A stretch of 40,877 nucleotides of DNA from an uncultured Lachnospiraceae bacterium (GTDB lineage: Bacteria > Bacillota > Clostridia > Lachnospirales > Lachnospiraceae): assembly GCA_946549035.1 (NCBI GenBank), contig CAMNQH010000030.1, forward strand, positions 1 through 40,877. The letters run 5' to 3'. Position numbers and translations under genes: made by a program. The notes beneath the pieces are model-generated. The model was not told the DNA's origin. It made no database searches and was given only the letters and a program-made list of their open reading frames with translations. Below, one piece after another: positions 15,271 through 23,976 of the stretch; position 1 is the first letter of the stretch, and each line of letters begins with the position of its first letter.

Positions 15271-16821
15271 GTGTCCCAAAAGGGACTTTCTTTGGACAAG
15301 CTGCTATGGATGGAAGAGGGGCCTCCTTTGTTGGCGGTCTGCGGTAAAAAAAATTCAGGGAAAACCACGTATTTGGAGCAGGTAGTGAAAAGGTTGTCCC
15401 AGGCGGGTGTGAAAGTCGCGATGATCAAACATGACGGCCATGAATTCTCCGGGGATGTGCCGGGGACGGACAGCTTTCGCCTGTATGAAGCCGGCGCATT
15501 TGGAACCGCTGTTTTTTCAGAAAAACAAGTGCTGATTCATAAACGAAGCCGTACCACGCTGCCGGAAGTGATAAAATCCTTTTCAGAGGCAGATTTGATT
15601 TTAGTGGAAGGTATGAAGGAGCTGCCTGTTCAAAAGCTTGAGATTATCCGGGAAGGAATCGGGCAAGCGCCCTGTTCCAATCCGGAGGGAAGACTTGGGA
15701 TTGTTACGGACAGTCAGGAAGTTTTAAAAAACTGCAGGGAAGAGACGGTATTGGACTTGAACCGTCCCCAGGATCTGGCGGCAATGCTGCTGGCGTGTGT
15801 AAAGGAGCGGAGGTTGCCTGCCGGGGTATTTCCACAGCCGGAAGAGAACGATATGCAACAGATGAAATCAATGAAACAAGAAGGGGGAAGAAGTATGGGT
15901 AAGATTATTGCCGTTTGTACAAGTCCACGGAAGGGGACGCAAAAGACCAATGTTCACGAAGCGGAGCTGATACAGGAATATGGACTGAAAGGGGACGCAC
16001 ATGCAGGAAAATGGCACAGGCAGGTAAGTCTGTTGTCTTATGAGCAGTTTGAGGAATTTAAGAAAAAGGGCGCTCCCATTGAATACGGAGCTTTCGGAGA
16101 AAATCTGCTGGTAGAAGGATTCGACTTTAAAAGCTTTCCAGTGGGGACGAAATTTAAATGTAAAGACGTTATCTTAGAAATCACTCAAATTGGCAAGGAA
16201 TGTCATCACGGATGCACCATCCGCCAAACCATGGGAGATTGTATTATGCCTCGGGAAGGAGTATTTGCCCGGGTTCTTCAGGGGGGAACCATTCGAGAAG
16301 GAGACGAGATGGCGTTGATGCCAAAATTCACTCATTTTGATGAAGAAGGCAACGCTTTTATGGTGGATGTAGGGGAGAAAACAGATACGGACAGGGTGGC
16401 TGTGGCCGCAGGGACCATTACTATGAGCCGGGAATGCTTTGGGATGGTAAAAGAAGGGAGCATGAAAAAAGGAGACGTGCTAGGAGTAGCCCGGATTGCC
16501 GGAATCATGGCGGCAAAAAAGACCGGGGAGCTGATTCCTCTTTGCCATATGCTGCAGCTTAGCCAGGTGGAGATTCAGTTTGAACTCCAGGAGGCCACAT
16601 GTTCCATTGAAGCGAAATGTACGGCAAAGACAGTGGATAAAACGGGTGTGGAAATGGAAGCTCTGACCGGGGTAAACGTGGCGCTTTTAACGATTTACGA
16701 TATGTGTAAGGCTGTAGACCGGGGGATGCATATGGATCAGATACGTTTGCTTTCAAAATCCGGAGGGAAAAGCGGGCTGTGGGAGGCGGCGAAATGCAGG
16801 ACAAATACGGAAGAATCATAG
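15271..16821 (+). CDS. Three-domain MobB-MOSC-MoaC molybdenum cofactor protein
   Basis: A single uninterrupted 516-residue frame joins three modules. Residues about 20-190 are MobB-like (GTP-binding partner of MobA): P-loop GKKNSGKT at 25-32, [10 protein letters not shown] and [12 protein letters not shown]. Residues 209 to about 350 are a MOSC domain: [39 protein letters not shown] and KECHHGCTI with Cys311 and Cys315. Residues about 353-516 are MoaC, which makes cyclic pyranopterin monophosphate with Moa[30 protein letters not shown] and [18 protein letters not shown], with the expected Lys/His residues. GTG 15271 is chosen because AAAGGAG ends seven bases upstream; ATGs at 15241 and 15253 lack an SD. 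An internal AAGGGGGAAG stands before Met209 (15895), so a MOSC-MoaC product may also be made. Confidence 0.9.
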   Translation: MSQKGLSLDKLLWMEEGPPLLAVCGKKNSGKTTYLEQVVKRLSQAGVKVAMIKHDGHEFSGDVPGTDSFRLYEAGAFGTAVFSEKQVLIHKRSRTTLPEVIKSFSEADLILVEGMKELPVQKLEIIREGIGQAPCSNPEGRLGIVTDSQEVLKNCREETVLDLNRPQDLAAMLLACVKERRLPAGVFPQPEENDMQQMKSMKQEGGRSMGKIIAVCTSPRKGTQKTNVHEAELIQEYGLKGDAHAGKWHRQVSLLSYEQFEEFKKKGAPIEYGAFGENLLVEGFDFKSFPVGTKFKCKDVILEITQIGKECHHGCTIRQTMGDCIMPREGVFARVLQGGTIREGDEMALMPKFTHFDEEGNAFMVDVGEKTDTDRVAVAAGTITMSRECFGMVKEGSMKKGDVLGVARIAGIMAAKKTGELIPLCHMLQLSQVEIQFELQEATCSIEAKCTAKTVDKTGVEMEALTGVNVALLTIYDMCKAVDRGMHMDQIRLLSKSGGKSGLWEAAKCRTNTEES

Positions 16822-17759
16822 ATTATATGCGGATTTCCATTACAGACCGCTGCAATCTCAGGTGTCGTTACTGTATGCCGGAAGGAATCCCAGGGATTCC
16901 TGGGGAGGAAATACTTACCTATGAAGAGATTATCAGGGTATGCAGTCAGGCAGCGGCCCTTGGTATTTCAAACTATAAAATTACCGGAGGAGAGCCCTTG
17001 GTACGAGAGGAATGTTATCAACTGGTGGAAGGCCTGAAACAGATTCCAGGGGTGAGGCAGGTGACAATGACGACGAATGGAGTACTGCTGCAGGAGGCGC
17101 TGCCCCGGTTTTTAACATCGGGGCTGGATGGAATTAATATCAGCCTGGATACGGTAAACCCTGCATTATACCGCCAGATAACCGGATTTGACAAGCTGTC
17201 CCGTGTCCTTTTGGCCATTGAGGCGGCTGCGGCAGGCGCCTTACGGGTAAAAATCAATGTCGTACTGCAAAAGAATGTGAATCTGGGAGAATGGCAGGCA
17301 TTAGCGGAGCTGGCCCAAGCGTATCCTGTAGACGTACGGTTTATTGAATTGATGCCCATAGGATCTGGAAAAAATCAGGAGGCTGTGTCCAATCACTGGC
17401 TGCTTGCCCAGATGAGACAGCAGTATCCGGGCATTTCTTTCGATGCTTCCGTTCACGGAAACGGCCCTGCGGTATATTATCGAATTCCGGGATTTCAGGG
17501 AGCAATAGGGTTCATCAGCGCCATCCATGGAAAGTTCTGTCAAAGCTGCAATCGTATCCGGCTTACCGCCGCCGGGGAGCTTAAGCCTTGTTTGTGCTAT
17601 AAAGATACGGTTTCCCTTCGTGAGGCGGCCCGGGCAGGGGAGGATGATAAGATCCGGGCGCTATTGGAAAAAGCGGTTGCCATAAAACCAGGGATGCATT
17701 GCTTTGAAGAGCTGTCCCAGGTGACAGAAGAGCATAAAATGGTACAAATCGGCGGGTGA
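16794..17759 (+). CDS. moaA: GTP 3',8-cyclase MoaA
   Basis: MoaA is the radical-SAM enzyme that, with MoaC, converts GTP to cyclic pyranopterin monophosphate. The 321-residue protein has the SAM-cluster cysteines in [17 protein letters not shown] (Cys20, Cys24, Cys27), [11 protein letters not shown], and the second [4Fe-4S] cluster site in the C-terminal part (Cys249, Cys252, Cys266). It ends in the double glycine (MVQIGG) that the family needs. The ATG at 16794 is chosen because GGGAGG ends seven bases upstream. It overlaps the end of the MoaC domain by 28 bases, coupling the two enzymes of the same reaction. It is the last + strand gene of the block and is convergent with the DUF6062 gene. 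Confidence 0.95.
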   Translation: MQDKYGRIIDYMRISITDRCNLRCRYCMPEGIPGIPGEEILTYEEIIRVCSQAAALGISNYKITGGEPLVREECYQLVEGLKQIPGVRQVTMTTNGVLLQEALPRFLTSGLDGINISLDTVNPALYRQITGFDKLSRVLLAIEAAAAGALRVKINVVLQKNVNLGEWQALAELAQAYPVDVRFIELMPIGSGKNQEAVSNHWLLAQMRQQYPGISFDASVHGNGPAVYYRIPGFQGAIGFISAIHGKFCQSCNRIRLTAAGELKPCLCYKDTVSLREAARAGEDDKIRALLEKAVAIKPGMHCFEELSQVTEEHKMVQIGG

Positions 17760-17833
17760 TTTTGCAGTCGCCGTGACATAGAAAGATCACACCCAGCCGG
17801 TTTGGGCAGCCTGTTTTCAGGAAAAGAATTCCA

Positions 17834-18601
17834 TTAAGGCTTAATTTTAAAAATAGGATCCGCCGGATAGCCGCCGGTACATTTTTGCATGGCCCGTGGA
17901 ACGCTGTCGGCGGAATTGCCCCAGTCCTTGTCCTTGTTGCGGTGGTCGTTTTTCTCCACAAACCAGGCGACCTCTTCTTGAACCCGGTTCATATGCTCCT
18001 GCATCAAAGCAAAAACAGTCGGGTAGAATTCTTTTTTCTGAGCGTCGCTTAATTTGTCCTCTGCACATTCCACCAGGTCGCCGAAGTGGGGCAGGCAGAA
18101 GCCTTTGCTTTGCTCTAACAGAGAGCGGAATTCCTTGTTTTTGCGATAGAGGGCAAAGAAAGTATCCAAGTACCGATGATAGATGTCCTGAAAATGGCTG
18201 CACACATAGCAGGAATGTTCCTGCTCAGAGCTCCATGCCCCCAAAGAGGTCTTGGCAGGGGCGGCGTTGGTGTCGGCTCGTTTCATTCGTTTCATGATGG
18301 AAGACTTCCCCGGGACAAAATCTTTTAATTCCTGAGCAAGCTTTTGATTTTGCTTTTTCATGTGAGTGCTTAAAATCAACGCGCTTCCCAGGCGGTTTCC
18401 ATAGTCATACATCATTTTGAAGTGATGGCGGCAGAATCCGGCTTCGTCTGTTTTTTCCCGAATATAATCCTCCATATAAGCGGAACCTAAAATAAAAGAA
18501 ATAGCGTGTTGCTCCGCTTTTCGTTCCAGATAACAAAAGGGGCATTCATCCCCGGCTTTGAAAGCGTCCATCAATGGGATGGTAGAAATATCTTCTTTCA
18601 T
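17834..18601 (-). CDS. DUF6062-type protein with duplicated CxxC / GFCxxH motifs
   Basis: I recognise this 255-residue protein as a member of a family of unknown function common in Lachnospiraceae (DUF6062). It shows an internal duplication: CPFC at 20-23 with GFCRHH at 55-60, and CYVC at 131-134 with GFCLPH at 167-172. Each half therefore offers three cysteines and one histidine at similar spacing, which suggests a structural metal or a redox site (inference). No signal peptide or membrane segment is seen. AAGGAGAATTTC precedes the ATG. It follows the permease gene on the same strand but is separated by a strong terminator, so it may depend on readthrough or on an unseen promoter. Function unknown. 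Confidence 0.8.
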   Translation of the reverse strand: MKEDISTIPLMDAFKAGDECPFCYLERKAEQHAISFILGSAYMEDYIREKTDEAGFCRHHFKMMYDYGNRLGSALILSTHMKKQNQKLAQELKDFVPGKSSIMKRMKRADTNAAPAKTSLGAWSSEQEHSCYVCSHFQDIYHRYLDTFFALYRKNKEFRSLLEQSKGFCLPHFGDLVECAEDKLSDAQKKEFYPTVFALMQEHMNRVQEEVAWFVEKNDHRNKDKDWGNSADSVPRAMQKCTGGYPADPIFKIKP

Positions 18602-18621
18602 GAAATTCTCCTTTTTTGATT

Positions 18622-18661
18622 AAAAAACCGCAGCGTCCCAAAGAGGGTCTCTGCGGTTTTT
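18622..18661. terminator. Bidirectional-looking intrinsic terminator between purine permease and DUF6062 gene
   Basis: AAAAAACCGCAG (18622-18633) and CTGCGGTTTTT (18651-18661) form a stem of about eleven pairs. T-runs occur on the 3' side in both directions. On the minus strand it directly follows the permease stop, so it most likely ends the adenine deaminase-permease transcript. Confidence 0.85.
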
Positions 18662-18668
18662 GCGCTGC

Positions 18669-20234
18669 TTAAATATAGTCAAATTTGTCCGGACCCTTGA
18701 ACCAGGAATTCTTGCCCAAATGAAGCAGGAATGACAGGATGGCAATCGAAAGATATCCCAATGCATAAGGGGACAAAAAGTAAAGGCCCAACGCTGCGCT
18801 GTGGATAAATCCAAGGGCTGCAAGTACATAGCCTACCAACGCCGTAATCGCTACTTTATCCAGGCGTTTGTCAATGATAAAGACGGTCATAGTACCCAGC
18901 AATATGCCGATTAGGATAGCGCCTGCTTTTGTGGCAGCCACACCGTTCCACATAACCCCTGCATCAATAAGCATCTGGGAGACTTCGCTGGTAAAATCGT
19001 TGATACCGGAGGGAAGCACTTCTGTATAGTGTCCGGCCAGGCCCGCGGCTCCGGTAACTTGAGTATATAAGTAATCTGCCACAGAGGGAACCATGGCAAC
19101 GCCGATGGCGGCATAATGCTTTTTCTCGCAGGCGTCGAAGGCCTGTGCCACCATAACGACTGCGCACCATAAAAAAGTAATGGCGCAGACCGCGGGGGGA
19201 ACCAGATTGCTGAAAAAGGTAAACAAGCCGAAGATACCGGACAAGCCGAAAATAATTCCGGATATCACGGAATAACCGATGCCTGCGTTGGATTTTTTAA
19301 GGCCTGCATGTCCCAGCCATACGGTGTTGGGGATAATGCCTCCGAACAAAGCGGAAATCATGGTGCATACGCCGTCGGCAAACTGGGCTTCCCGCACGTT
19401 GTAATCGTCCCCGGCTGCGTTGGCAGCTTCCACATTGTCCATGGTTTCGATAAAATTATAGATTTCTACCGGAATAATAATGGTAAGATAAGGAGCTACA
19501 ATGGCGAATCCATTGATCATGTACTGGATGCTGGTTGCCGGATTGGGGAAATAGAATCCTACGCTGCTGAAATCAATGGAGGTACGTCCTAAGCAGAATG
19601 CATAGATAATGCCGCCTACAATGGCTACCACCAGGGGGGGAATCTTTTTGGGGAATAAATATCCGCCAAAGACGCCTACCATGGCTACAAACAGTACGGG
19701 AAGCCCTACCATAGGATCTCCCAGGATATCAAAGACGCCCTGGGTGGCCATCCAGATAAAGCCGATGCCCGCCACGGTACCCAAAAGAGCTGCCCGGGGA
19801 ATGCGTTTTTTCATCCAGGGGCCGATAAAGCCGCCGAGAAATTCCACGAATCCGCCGATAAAGCAGGCAGCCATAGCCGCTGACCATGCAAGCTTCGGAT
19901 CTTCTAAGGCATAGCTTAAGGGCATGACGACGCCGTAGAGGATGACGAACATGGCGGGGGTGGAGACGCCGGAAGGAAGCGCCGTTACATCGGCGCGGCC
20001 TTCCTTTTTGGACAGCTTGTATCCCATCCATGCGTAGTACAAACAGCCCAGCATCAGACCGATGGACATGCCCGGAACCACAAAGCCAAACACGATGTCA
20101 GAAGGCCAGCCCAGGGCTCCTGTCAGGGTGGCAATGACAATCAGGTAGTTCACAATGTTATTGGTAACCGAATATGAAAGGCCGCCGATGTCGCCTCGGC
20201 GGAAAAACGGGACCAACGAATTTCCTTTGTTCAT
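18669..20234 (-). CDS. NCS2-like purine (xanthine/adenine/uracil family) permease
   Basis: This is a 521-residue, very hydrophobic protein with about 12-14 predicted membrane segments. It resembles xanthine/uracil permeases of the NCS2 class in its N-terminal region (RGDIGGLSYSVTNNIVNYL) and its repeated Gly/Pro-rich helices (for example ADVTALPSGVSTPAMFV, IPVEIYNFIETMDNVEAAN and GIIPNTVWLGHAG). NIV..L near the N-terminus and the conserved Glu-rich helix in the centre fit a nucleobase transporter. It lies 24 bases downstream of adenine deaminase in the same direction, with AAAGGAGAGT before its ATG. Adenine or hypoxanthine uptake is therefore the best guess. The exact base, and proton or sodium coupling, cannot be read from sequence. 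Confidence 0.8.
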   Translation of the reverse strand: MNKGNSLVPFFRRGDIGGLSYSVTNNIVNYLIVIATLTGALGWPSDIVFGFVVPGMSIGLMLGCLYYAWMGYKLSKKEGRADVTALPSGVSTPAMFVILYGVVMPLSYALEDPKLAWSAAMAACFIGGFVEFLGGFIGPWMKKRIPRAALLGTVAGIGFIWMATQGVFDILGDPMVGLPVLFVAMVGVFGGYLFPKKIPPLVVAIVGGIIYAFCLGRTSIDFSSVGFYFPNPATSIQYMINGFAIVAPYLTIIIPVEIYNFIETMDNVEAANAAGDDYNVREAQFADGVCTMISALFGGIIPNTVWLGHAGLKKSNAGIGYSVISGIIFGLSGIFGLFTFFSNLVPPAVCAITFLWCAVVMVAQAFDACEKKHYAAIGVAMVPSVADYLYTQVTGAAGLAGHYTEVLPSGINDFTSEVSQMLIDAGVMWNGVAATKAGAILIGILLGTMTVFIIDKRLDKVAITALVGYVLAALGFIHSAALGLYFLSPYALGYLSIAILSFLLHLGKNSWFKGPDKFDYI

Positions 20235-20258
20235 TTTTTACTCTCCTTTGTTGTATGT

Positions 20259-21989
20259 TTATATCTCGACTGGGATGAATGAAAAAGAAGTAACGTCAAA
20301 AAGCCCCATGTCCGTAAGCTTGAGTTCCGGAATGACTGCAAGAGACATAAAACATAATGTCATTACAGGGTCTACATGGGGATTGACGCCAAGCTGGCCA
20401 TAAGCCGCTTCGTGGATACGGCTTAACTGCCTGGCCGCTTCATGGCCAGGGAGACTGCACATCAGGCCGGCGATGGGCATGGGCATACATGCCACAACTT
20501 CTTCATCCTTCACCAGGACGATTCCTCCGTTTTGCTCTGCCAGGCAGTTTACGGCATATGCCATTTCTTTATCGCTGACGCCCACGGTAATGATATTGTG
20601 GGAATCATGGGCAATGGAAAGGGCAATGGCGCCTTGTTGGATGCCATAGCCTTTTAAAAATCCGCAGGCTGCGGTTCCGGTTGCTTTATGGCGTTCCAAG
20701 ACGGCGATTTTGGCGATATCCTCTCTTGGGGACCAGACGAATTCGCCCTGATCGTCTAAAGTGATTTCAGCAGTGGATTTTTTTGTTACAACGCCGTCTG
20801 GGGTCAGTTCAATTACATGCACCTGATTGCCGCTAAGGCGCATACGGAATGTTTCTCTGGAAAAATCCTTCAAATGGATGCTGCCTGTTACGGCGGAAAT
20901 GTCTTCATGGGTGACGGGAAGCAGATAAACGCCTCGCTCCGCGGTCAAAATTCCCCGAATCCATACCTTGTCCACCGTAAAATCCGTTACGTCGTCTAAA
21001 AGGACAATATCTGCCCGGTATCCGGGAGCGATGGCTCCCCGGTCATAGAGACGGAAGCATTCGGCGGCGTTGAGCGTAGCCATACGCAGTGCGGTAACGG
21101 GATCAATTCCTTCTTCCACGCAGATTTTAAGATGGTTATCAAGATGGCCTTCCTCCAGAATCGTCTTGGGCTGGCGGTCGTCAGAACACAAAAGGCATCT
21201 TCGGCTGTTCTCCGGAGTAACGCCCTTTAAAAGCTTTCGCAGGTCGTGGCAGGCGGAGCCTTCCCGCAGCAGGGCGTACATGCCTCGGGAAATGCGGGTT
21301 TGCATATCCTGCGGGGCGGCGCATTCATGGTCGTTCTGGATGCGGGCAGCTGCGTAGGCGTTTAGCTGCATACCGGTAAGTCCTGGCGCATGGCCGTCAA
21401 TCAGCTTACCTGACTTCTTGGCTAAAAGCAGCTTGTCTAAAACGGAATCTTCTGCAGAGACAACGCCTGGGAAGTTCATAAATTCCCCAAGCCCCAGAAT
21501 GTTTTGGCGTTGTATGGGTTCCTCCATTTCTGGAGCAAAGATAGCGGCTCCGGAATGCTCAAAGGGCGTCGCCGGCACACAAGAGGGAAGCATAAACTGG
21601 ATATCCAGCGCCGTATGCTTTGCTGCCTGCATCATATAATCAAGCCCCGTAATTCCGCAGACATTGACGATTTCATGAGGATCCGCGATAATCGTAGTCC
21701 CGCCGTGAGGGACCAAAAGCCGTCCCAGTTCTTCCGGACATAGATAAGAGGATTCTATATGGATGTGGCTGTCGATAAAGCCGGGAACTGCATACCGTCC
21801 CTGGGCGTCAATTTCCTGTTTGCCCCGGTAGGCTCCTACGCCTGCGATGTATTCGCCAAAAAGAGCAATGTCCCCTTCTATAAATTCTCCCGAAAATACA
21901 TCCAGAACACGGCAGTTTTTGATAACGGTTTCAGCTTCGATTTCCCCGGAAGCGGTTTGAATAAGCTTCTTAAGAGTTTCTTTTTCCAT
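20259..21989 (-). CDS. ade: Adenine deaminase
   Basis: AdeC-type adenine deaminase, an amidohydrolase that converts adenine to hypoxanthine and ammonia. The 576-residue length is typical. The metal ligands are visible in PGFIDSHIHIESSY (His75, His77), the following HGGTTIIADPHEI, DGHAPGLTG, and CSDDRQPKTILEEGHLD with the catalytic-site aspartates. The C-terminal domain keeps SIAHDSHNIITVG and GGIVLVKD, as in the family. The ATG at 21989 is chosen because AGAGGAGAC stands four bases upstream; the frame stays open for 35 more codons without a good SD. It is the first gene of a minus-strand pair with the purine permease and is read divergently from the GGDEF gene. I looked for a purine riboswitch upstream and saw none. 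Confidence 0.95.
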   Translation of the reverse strand: MEKETLKKLIQTASGEIEAETVIKNCRVLDVFSGEFIEGDIALFGEYIAGVGAYRGKQEIDAQGRYAVPGFIDSHIHIESSYLCPEELGRLLVPHGGTTIIADPHEIVNVCGITGLDYMMQAAKHTALDIQFMLPSCVPATPFEHSGAAIFAPEMEEPIQRQNILGLGEFMNFPGVVSAEDSVLDKLLLAKKSGKLIDGHAPGLTGMQLNAYAAARIQNDHECAAPQDMQTRISRGMYALLREGSACHDLRKLLKGVTPENSRRCLLCSDDRQPKTILEEGHLDNHLKICVEEGIDPVTALRMATLNAAECFRLYDRGAIAPGYRADIVLLDDVTDFTVDKVWIRGILTAERGVYLLPVTHEDISAVTGSIHLKDFSRETFRMRLSGNQVHVIELTPDGVVTKKSTAEITLDDQGEFVWSPREDIAKIAVLERHKATGTAACGFLKGYGIQQGAIALSIAHDSHNIITVGVSDKEMAYAVNCLAEQNGGIVLVKDEEVVACMPMPIAGLMCSLPGHEAARQLSRIHEAAYGQLGVNPHVDPVMTLCFMSLAVIPELKLTDMGLFDVTSFSFIPVEI

Positions 21990-22035
21990 AGCAGTCTCCT
22001 CTATTATGATACGCCGGTGAATAAATGGCAGCATC

Positions 22036-22064
22036 ATTGTAGCATACTTAAAAAGATTTTTCCA
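22036..22064 (-). promoter_or_regulatory. Candidate promoter for adenine deaminase operon
   Basis: On the minus strand TGGAAA (22059-22064), a 17-base spacer and TACAAT (22036-22041) form a sigma-A-like promoter. It has an extended -10 (TGC before TACAAT), about 45 bases upstream of the ade ATG. The -35 is weak. Confidence 0.5.
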
Positions 22065-22093
22065 TTCAATTTTTTGAAAAACATTTTTCATCA

Positions 22094-22122
22094 TTGTAGA
22101 AAGTACCGGTCAATGGTATAAT
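22094..22122 (+). promoter_or_regulatory. Candidate promoter for the GGDEF gene
   Basis: TTGTAG (22094-22099), a 17-base spacer and a perfect TATAAT (22117-22122) lie 50 bases upstream of the ATG at 22172. This fits a sigma-A promoter, divergent from that of adenine deaminase. Confidence 0.65.
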
Positions 22123-22171
22123 AAGAAACGTATAGCAAGGCGATCCATATCCAGGGATGGAGGGGGACTTC

Positions 22172-23911
22172 ATGACAAAGGAAAAATTAAAACAGCTGAA
22201 AGAAATACTTGAGATTGTACGCAGGCTGGTTACCATAGATGTTTATTATGCTGTTTTTAATAAAGATTGCGTGGTTCAATATATATATCCGGAAGACGGA
22301 CGAAGGGATGGAATCTGCGTAGGAGATGTATTTTGTGATCCCACCGGAAAGCTGGATGAGGTCTTAAAGACCGGGAAGTGTATCCATAACTATTTGCCTA
22401 TGGAGAAGCATGGATTTACAATGGAAGGAAATATTATTCCAGTGTATGAAAACGGAAATATCTGCGGAGCAGTATCGTCTGCATATCTTCCTGTGAACCG
22501 GCAGCAGATGACGGCTCGTGAGCTTGCAATACAATCCGTATATTATCTCATTTTGTCTGTGGATGTGAAAAGCGGGGACTGCTCTCCCGTTTATTATAAT
22601 GACGGCGGCAGACAGTTTCCTTCCAATATTCAAGGGTTTGACGTGTTTTCCGCTAAAGTGCTGAAGGAAGTGCATCCGGAGGACCAGCAGGAATTTTATC
22701 AGTTTATGCAGCTTGAGCAAATACAAAGACGGCTTAGGGAGAATCGTTCTGTTATGATAGAGTGCCGTATGAAAAATCCTGTTACAGGATTCAGATGGAT
22801 AGAATTGGTGTTTCGGCGGGTGGAAGAACCGGAACATCCTGGGGTATATGAGAAGCTTCTTTATATGTTCCGGGATATTCATGAGCGGAAGATTAAGGAG
22901 ATAAGGGTACTAGAGGAGAATCAAAAGCTAATCGAGCAGCTTAAGGATAACAATAGTAATTTGCTTCGACAAAGCATGACGGATGAGCTGACGAAGCTGT
23001 ATAATCGAAAAGGGTTGGCATATCTTGGGGTGAAGCTCTTAGAGAAAGCGAAGAAAAAGGGACAGTATGTGTACACCTTCGTGGCGGATTTAAACGGCCT
23101 GAAACATATTAACGATACCTGCGGCCACAAAGAGGGGGATGAAGCCATTAAGGTGATTGCAGACCAGCTTCGCGCTGCAGCTCCGGAGTTTGCCATTGTG
23201 GCCCGGACAGGGGGCGATGAGTTTACGGTTTTAGCGGAGCTAGAAGAAGAAAGCCCCGTCCCGGAAGAGATGGAACAACGGTTTGTAGACAGTATGAGTG
23301 AATTTAACCGTAACAGCAGTCTGCCCTATCGGATTGCAGCCAGCTTTGGATGGGAGTACAGACAGGCTGACCAGATGGAGGATCTGGATGAATGTGTCAG
23401 CCATGCAGACCGGAAAATGTATGAAATGAAGTCCAGGCGGGAGATTCTGGGGAATTATGCGCCTATGATTAGAAGCGAGATTTCCCGCCGGGCAGGGAGC
23501 GCGAAGCATGCGGTTATTATTTGGAGCAGAAATCCTATGGTGCGGCAGGAGGTTTCCGCTTTGTTTGATGAAGGTTACCAGATTGTGTTTGCGGATGGAC
23601 GGGAGGAAACCGAAAAGATTTTGAAAGGCAAAAGAGAGCTTTCCCTGGTATTTTTAGATTATGATGAAGTGAAAGATACAGGGATGAAGTTTATCCGGGA
23701 GAATGCCCAAAAACAGAAAAAGAAAGCTTTATGGATTCTTTTGCTTAAGACAGAGCAGCCCCGGCTGATAAGCGAGGCGTTTGAGACAGGGGCGGACGAT
23801 GTGCTGGTGAGGCCTTATAATACGGAGTTAAACCGATACCATATGGGCAAGCTGTTTCGTATGCATGTTGAGAATCAGAATTTAAGTGAGATGCTGGAAG
23901 AAAAACTATAG
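22172..23911 (+). CDS. Diguanylate cyclase with N-terminal sensor, PAS-like domain, GGDEF and receiver-like C-terminus
   Basis: This 579-residue protein probably makes c-di-GMP. Residues 1-110 form an unrecognised sensor-like domain; about 120-245 resemble a PAS domain (HPEDQQEFYQFM, GFRWIELVFRRV). A short coiled linker leads to GGDEF at about 265-430, with FVADLNGLKHINDTCGHKEGD and an intact GGDEF at 347-351. No RxxD inhibitory site is seen just upstream. Residues 445-560 resemble a response-regulator receiver (LVFLDYDEV with a possible phospho-aspartate, and GADDVLVRPYN). The conserved Lys of the receiver KP motif is replaced by Arg, so phosphorylation may be lost. The ATG at 22172 has GGAGGGGG five bases upstream. 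No membrane segment is seen, so it is cytoplasmic. The next gene encodes a double hemerythrin. Confidence 0.85.
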   Translation: MTKEKLKQLKEILEIVRRLVTIDVYYAVFNKDCVVQYIYPEDGRRDGICVGDVFCDPTGKLDEVLKTGKCIHNYLPMEKHGFTMEGNIIPVYENGNICGAVSSAYLPVNRQQMTARELAIQSVYYLILSVDVKSGDCSPVYYNDGGRQFPSNIQGFDVFSAKVLKEVHPEDQQEFYQFMQLEQIQRRLRENRSVMIECRMKNPVTGFRWIELVFRRVEEPEHPGVYEKLLYMFRDIHERKIKEIRVLEENQKLIEQLKDNNSNLLRQSMTDELTKLYNRKGLAYLGVKLLEKAKKKGQYVYTFVADLNGLKHINDTCGHKEGDEAIKVIADQLRAAAPEFAIVARTGGDEFTVLAELEEESPVPEEMEQRFVDSMSEFNRNSSLPYRIAASFGWEYRQADQMEDLDECVSHADRKMYEMKSRREILGNYAPMIRSEISRRAGSAKHAVIIWSRNPMVRQEVSALFDEGYQIVFADGREETEKILKGKRELSLVFLDYDEVKDTGMKFIRENAQKQKKKALWILLLKTEQPRLISEAFETGADDVLVRPYNTELNRYHMGKLFRMHVENQNLSEMLEEKL

Positions 23912-23926
23912 AAAATATCTAACAGT

Positions 23927-23955
23927 TATCCTCTCTTTGATAGAAAGAGAGGATA
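23927..23955. other. Perfect 12-bp hairpin between the GGDEF and hemerythrin genes
   Basis: TATCCTCTCTTT (23927-23938), a five-base loop GATAG and AAAGAGAGGATA (23944-23955) form an uninterrupted stem. No T-run follows on either strand, so it is not a canonical terminator. It may be an mRNA-processing or stability element, or a protein site in the short gap before the hemerythrin RBS. Confidence 0.65.
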
Positions 23956-23976
23956 GCGGAAAAGGAGTATTAGGAT

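Noticed and set aside
17760..17833. Terminator between moaA and the DUF6062 gene
   Set aside because: Only short stems (CCCA/TGGG, CCTG/CAGG) without a T-run were seen; not enough to call.
21990..22093. Purine riboswitch upstream of adenine deaminase
   Set aside because: The leader on the minus strand is too short and shows no conserved three-way junction core; only a promoter-like signal is visible.
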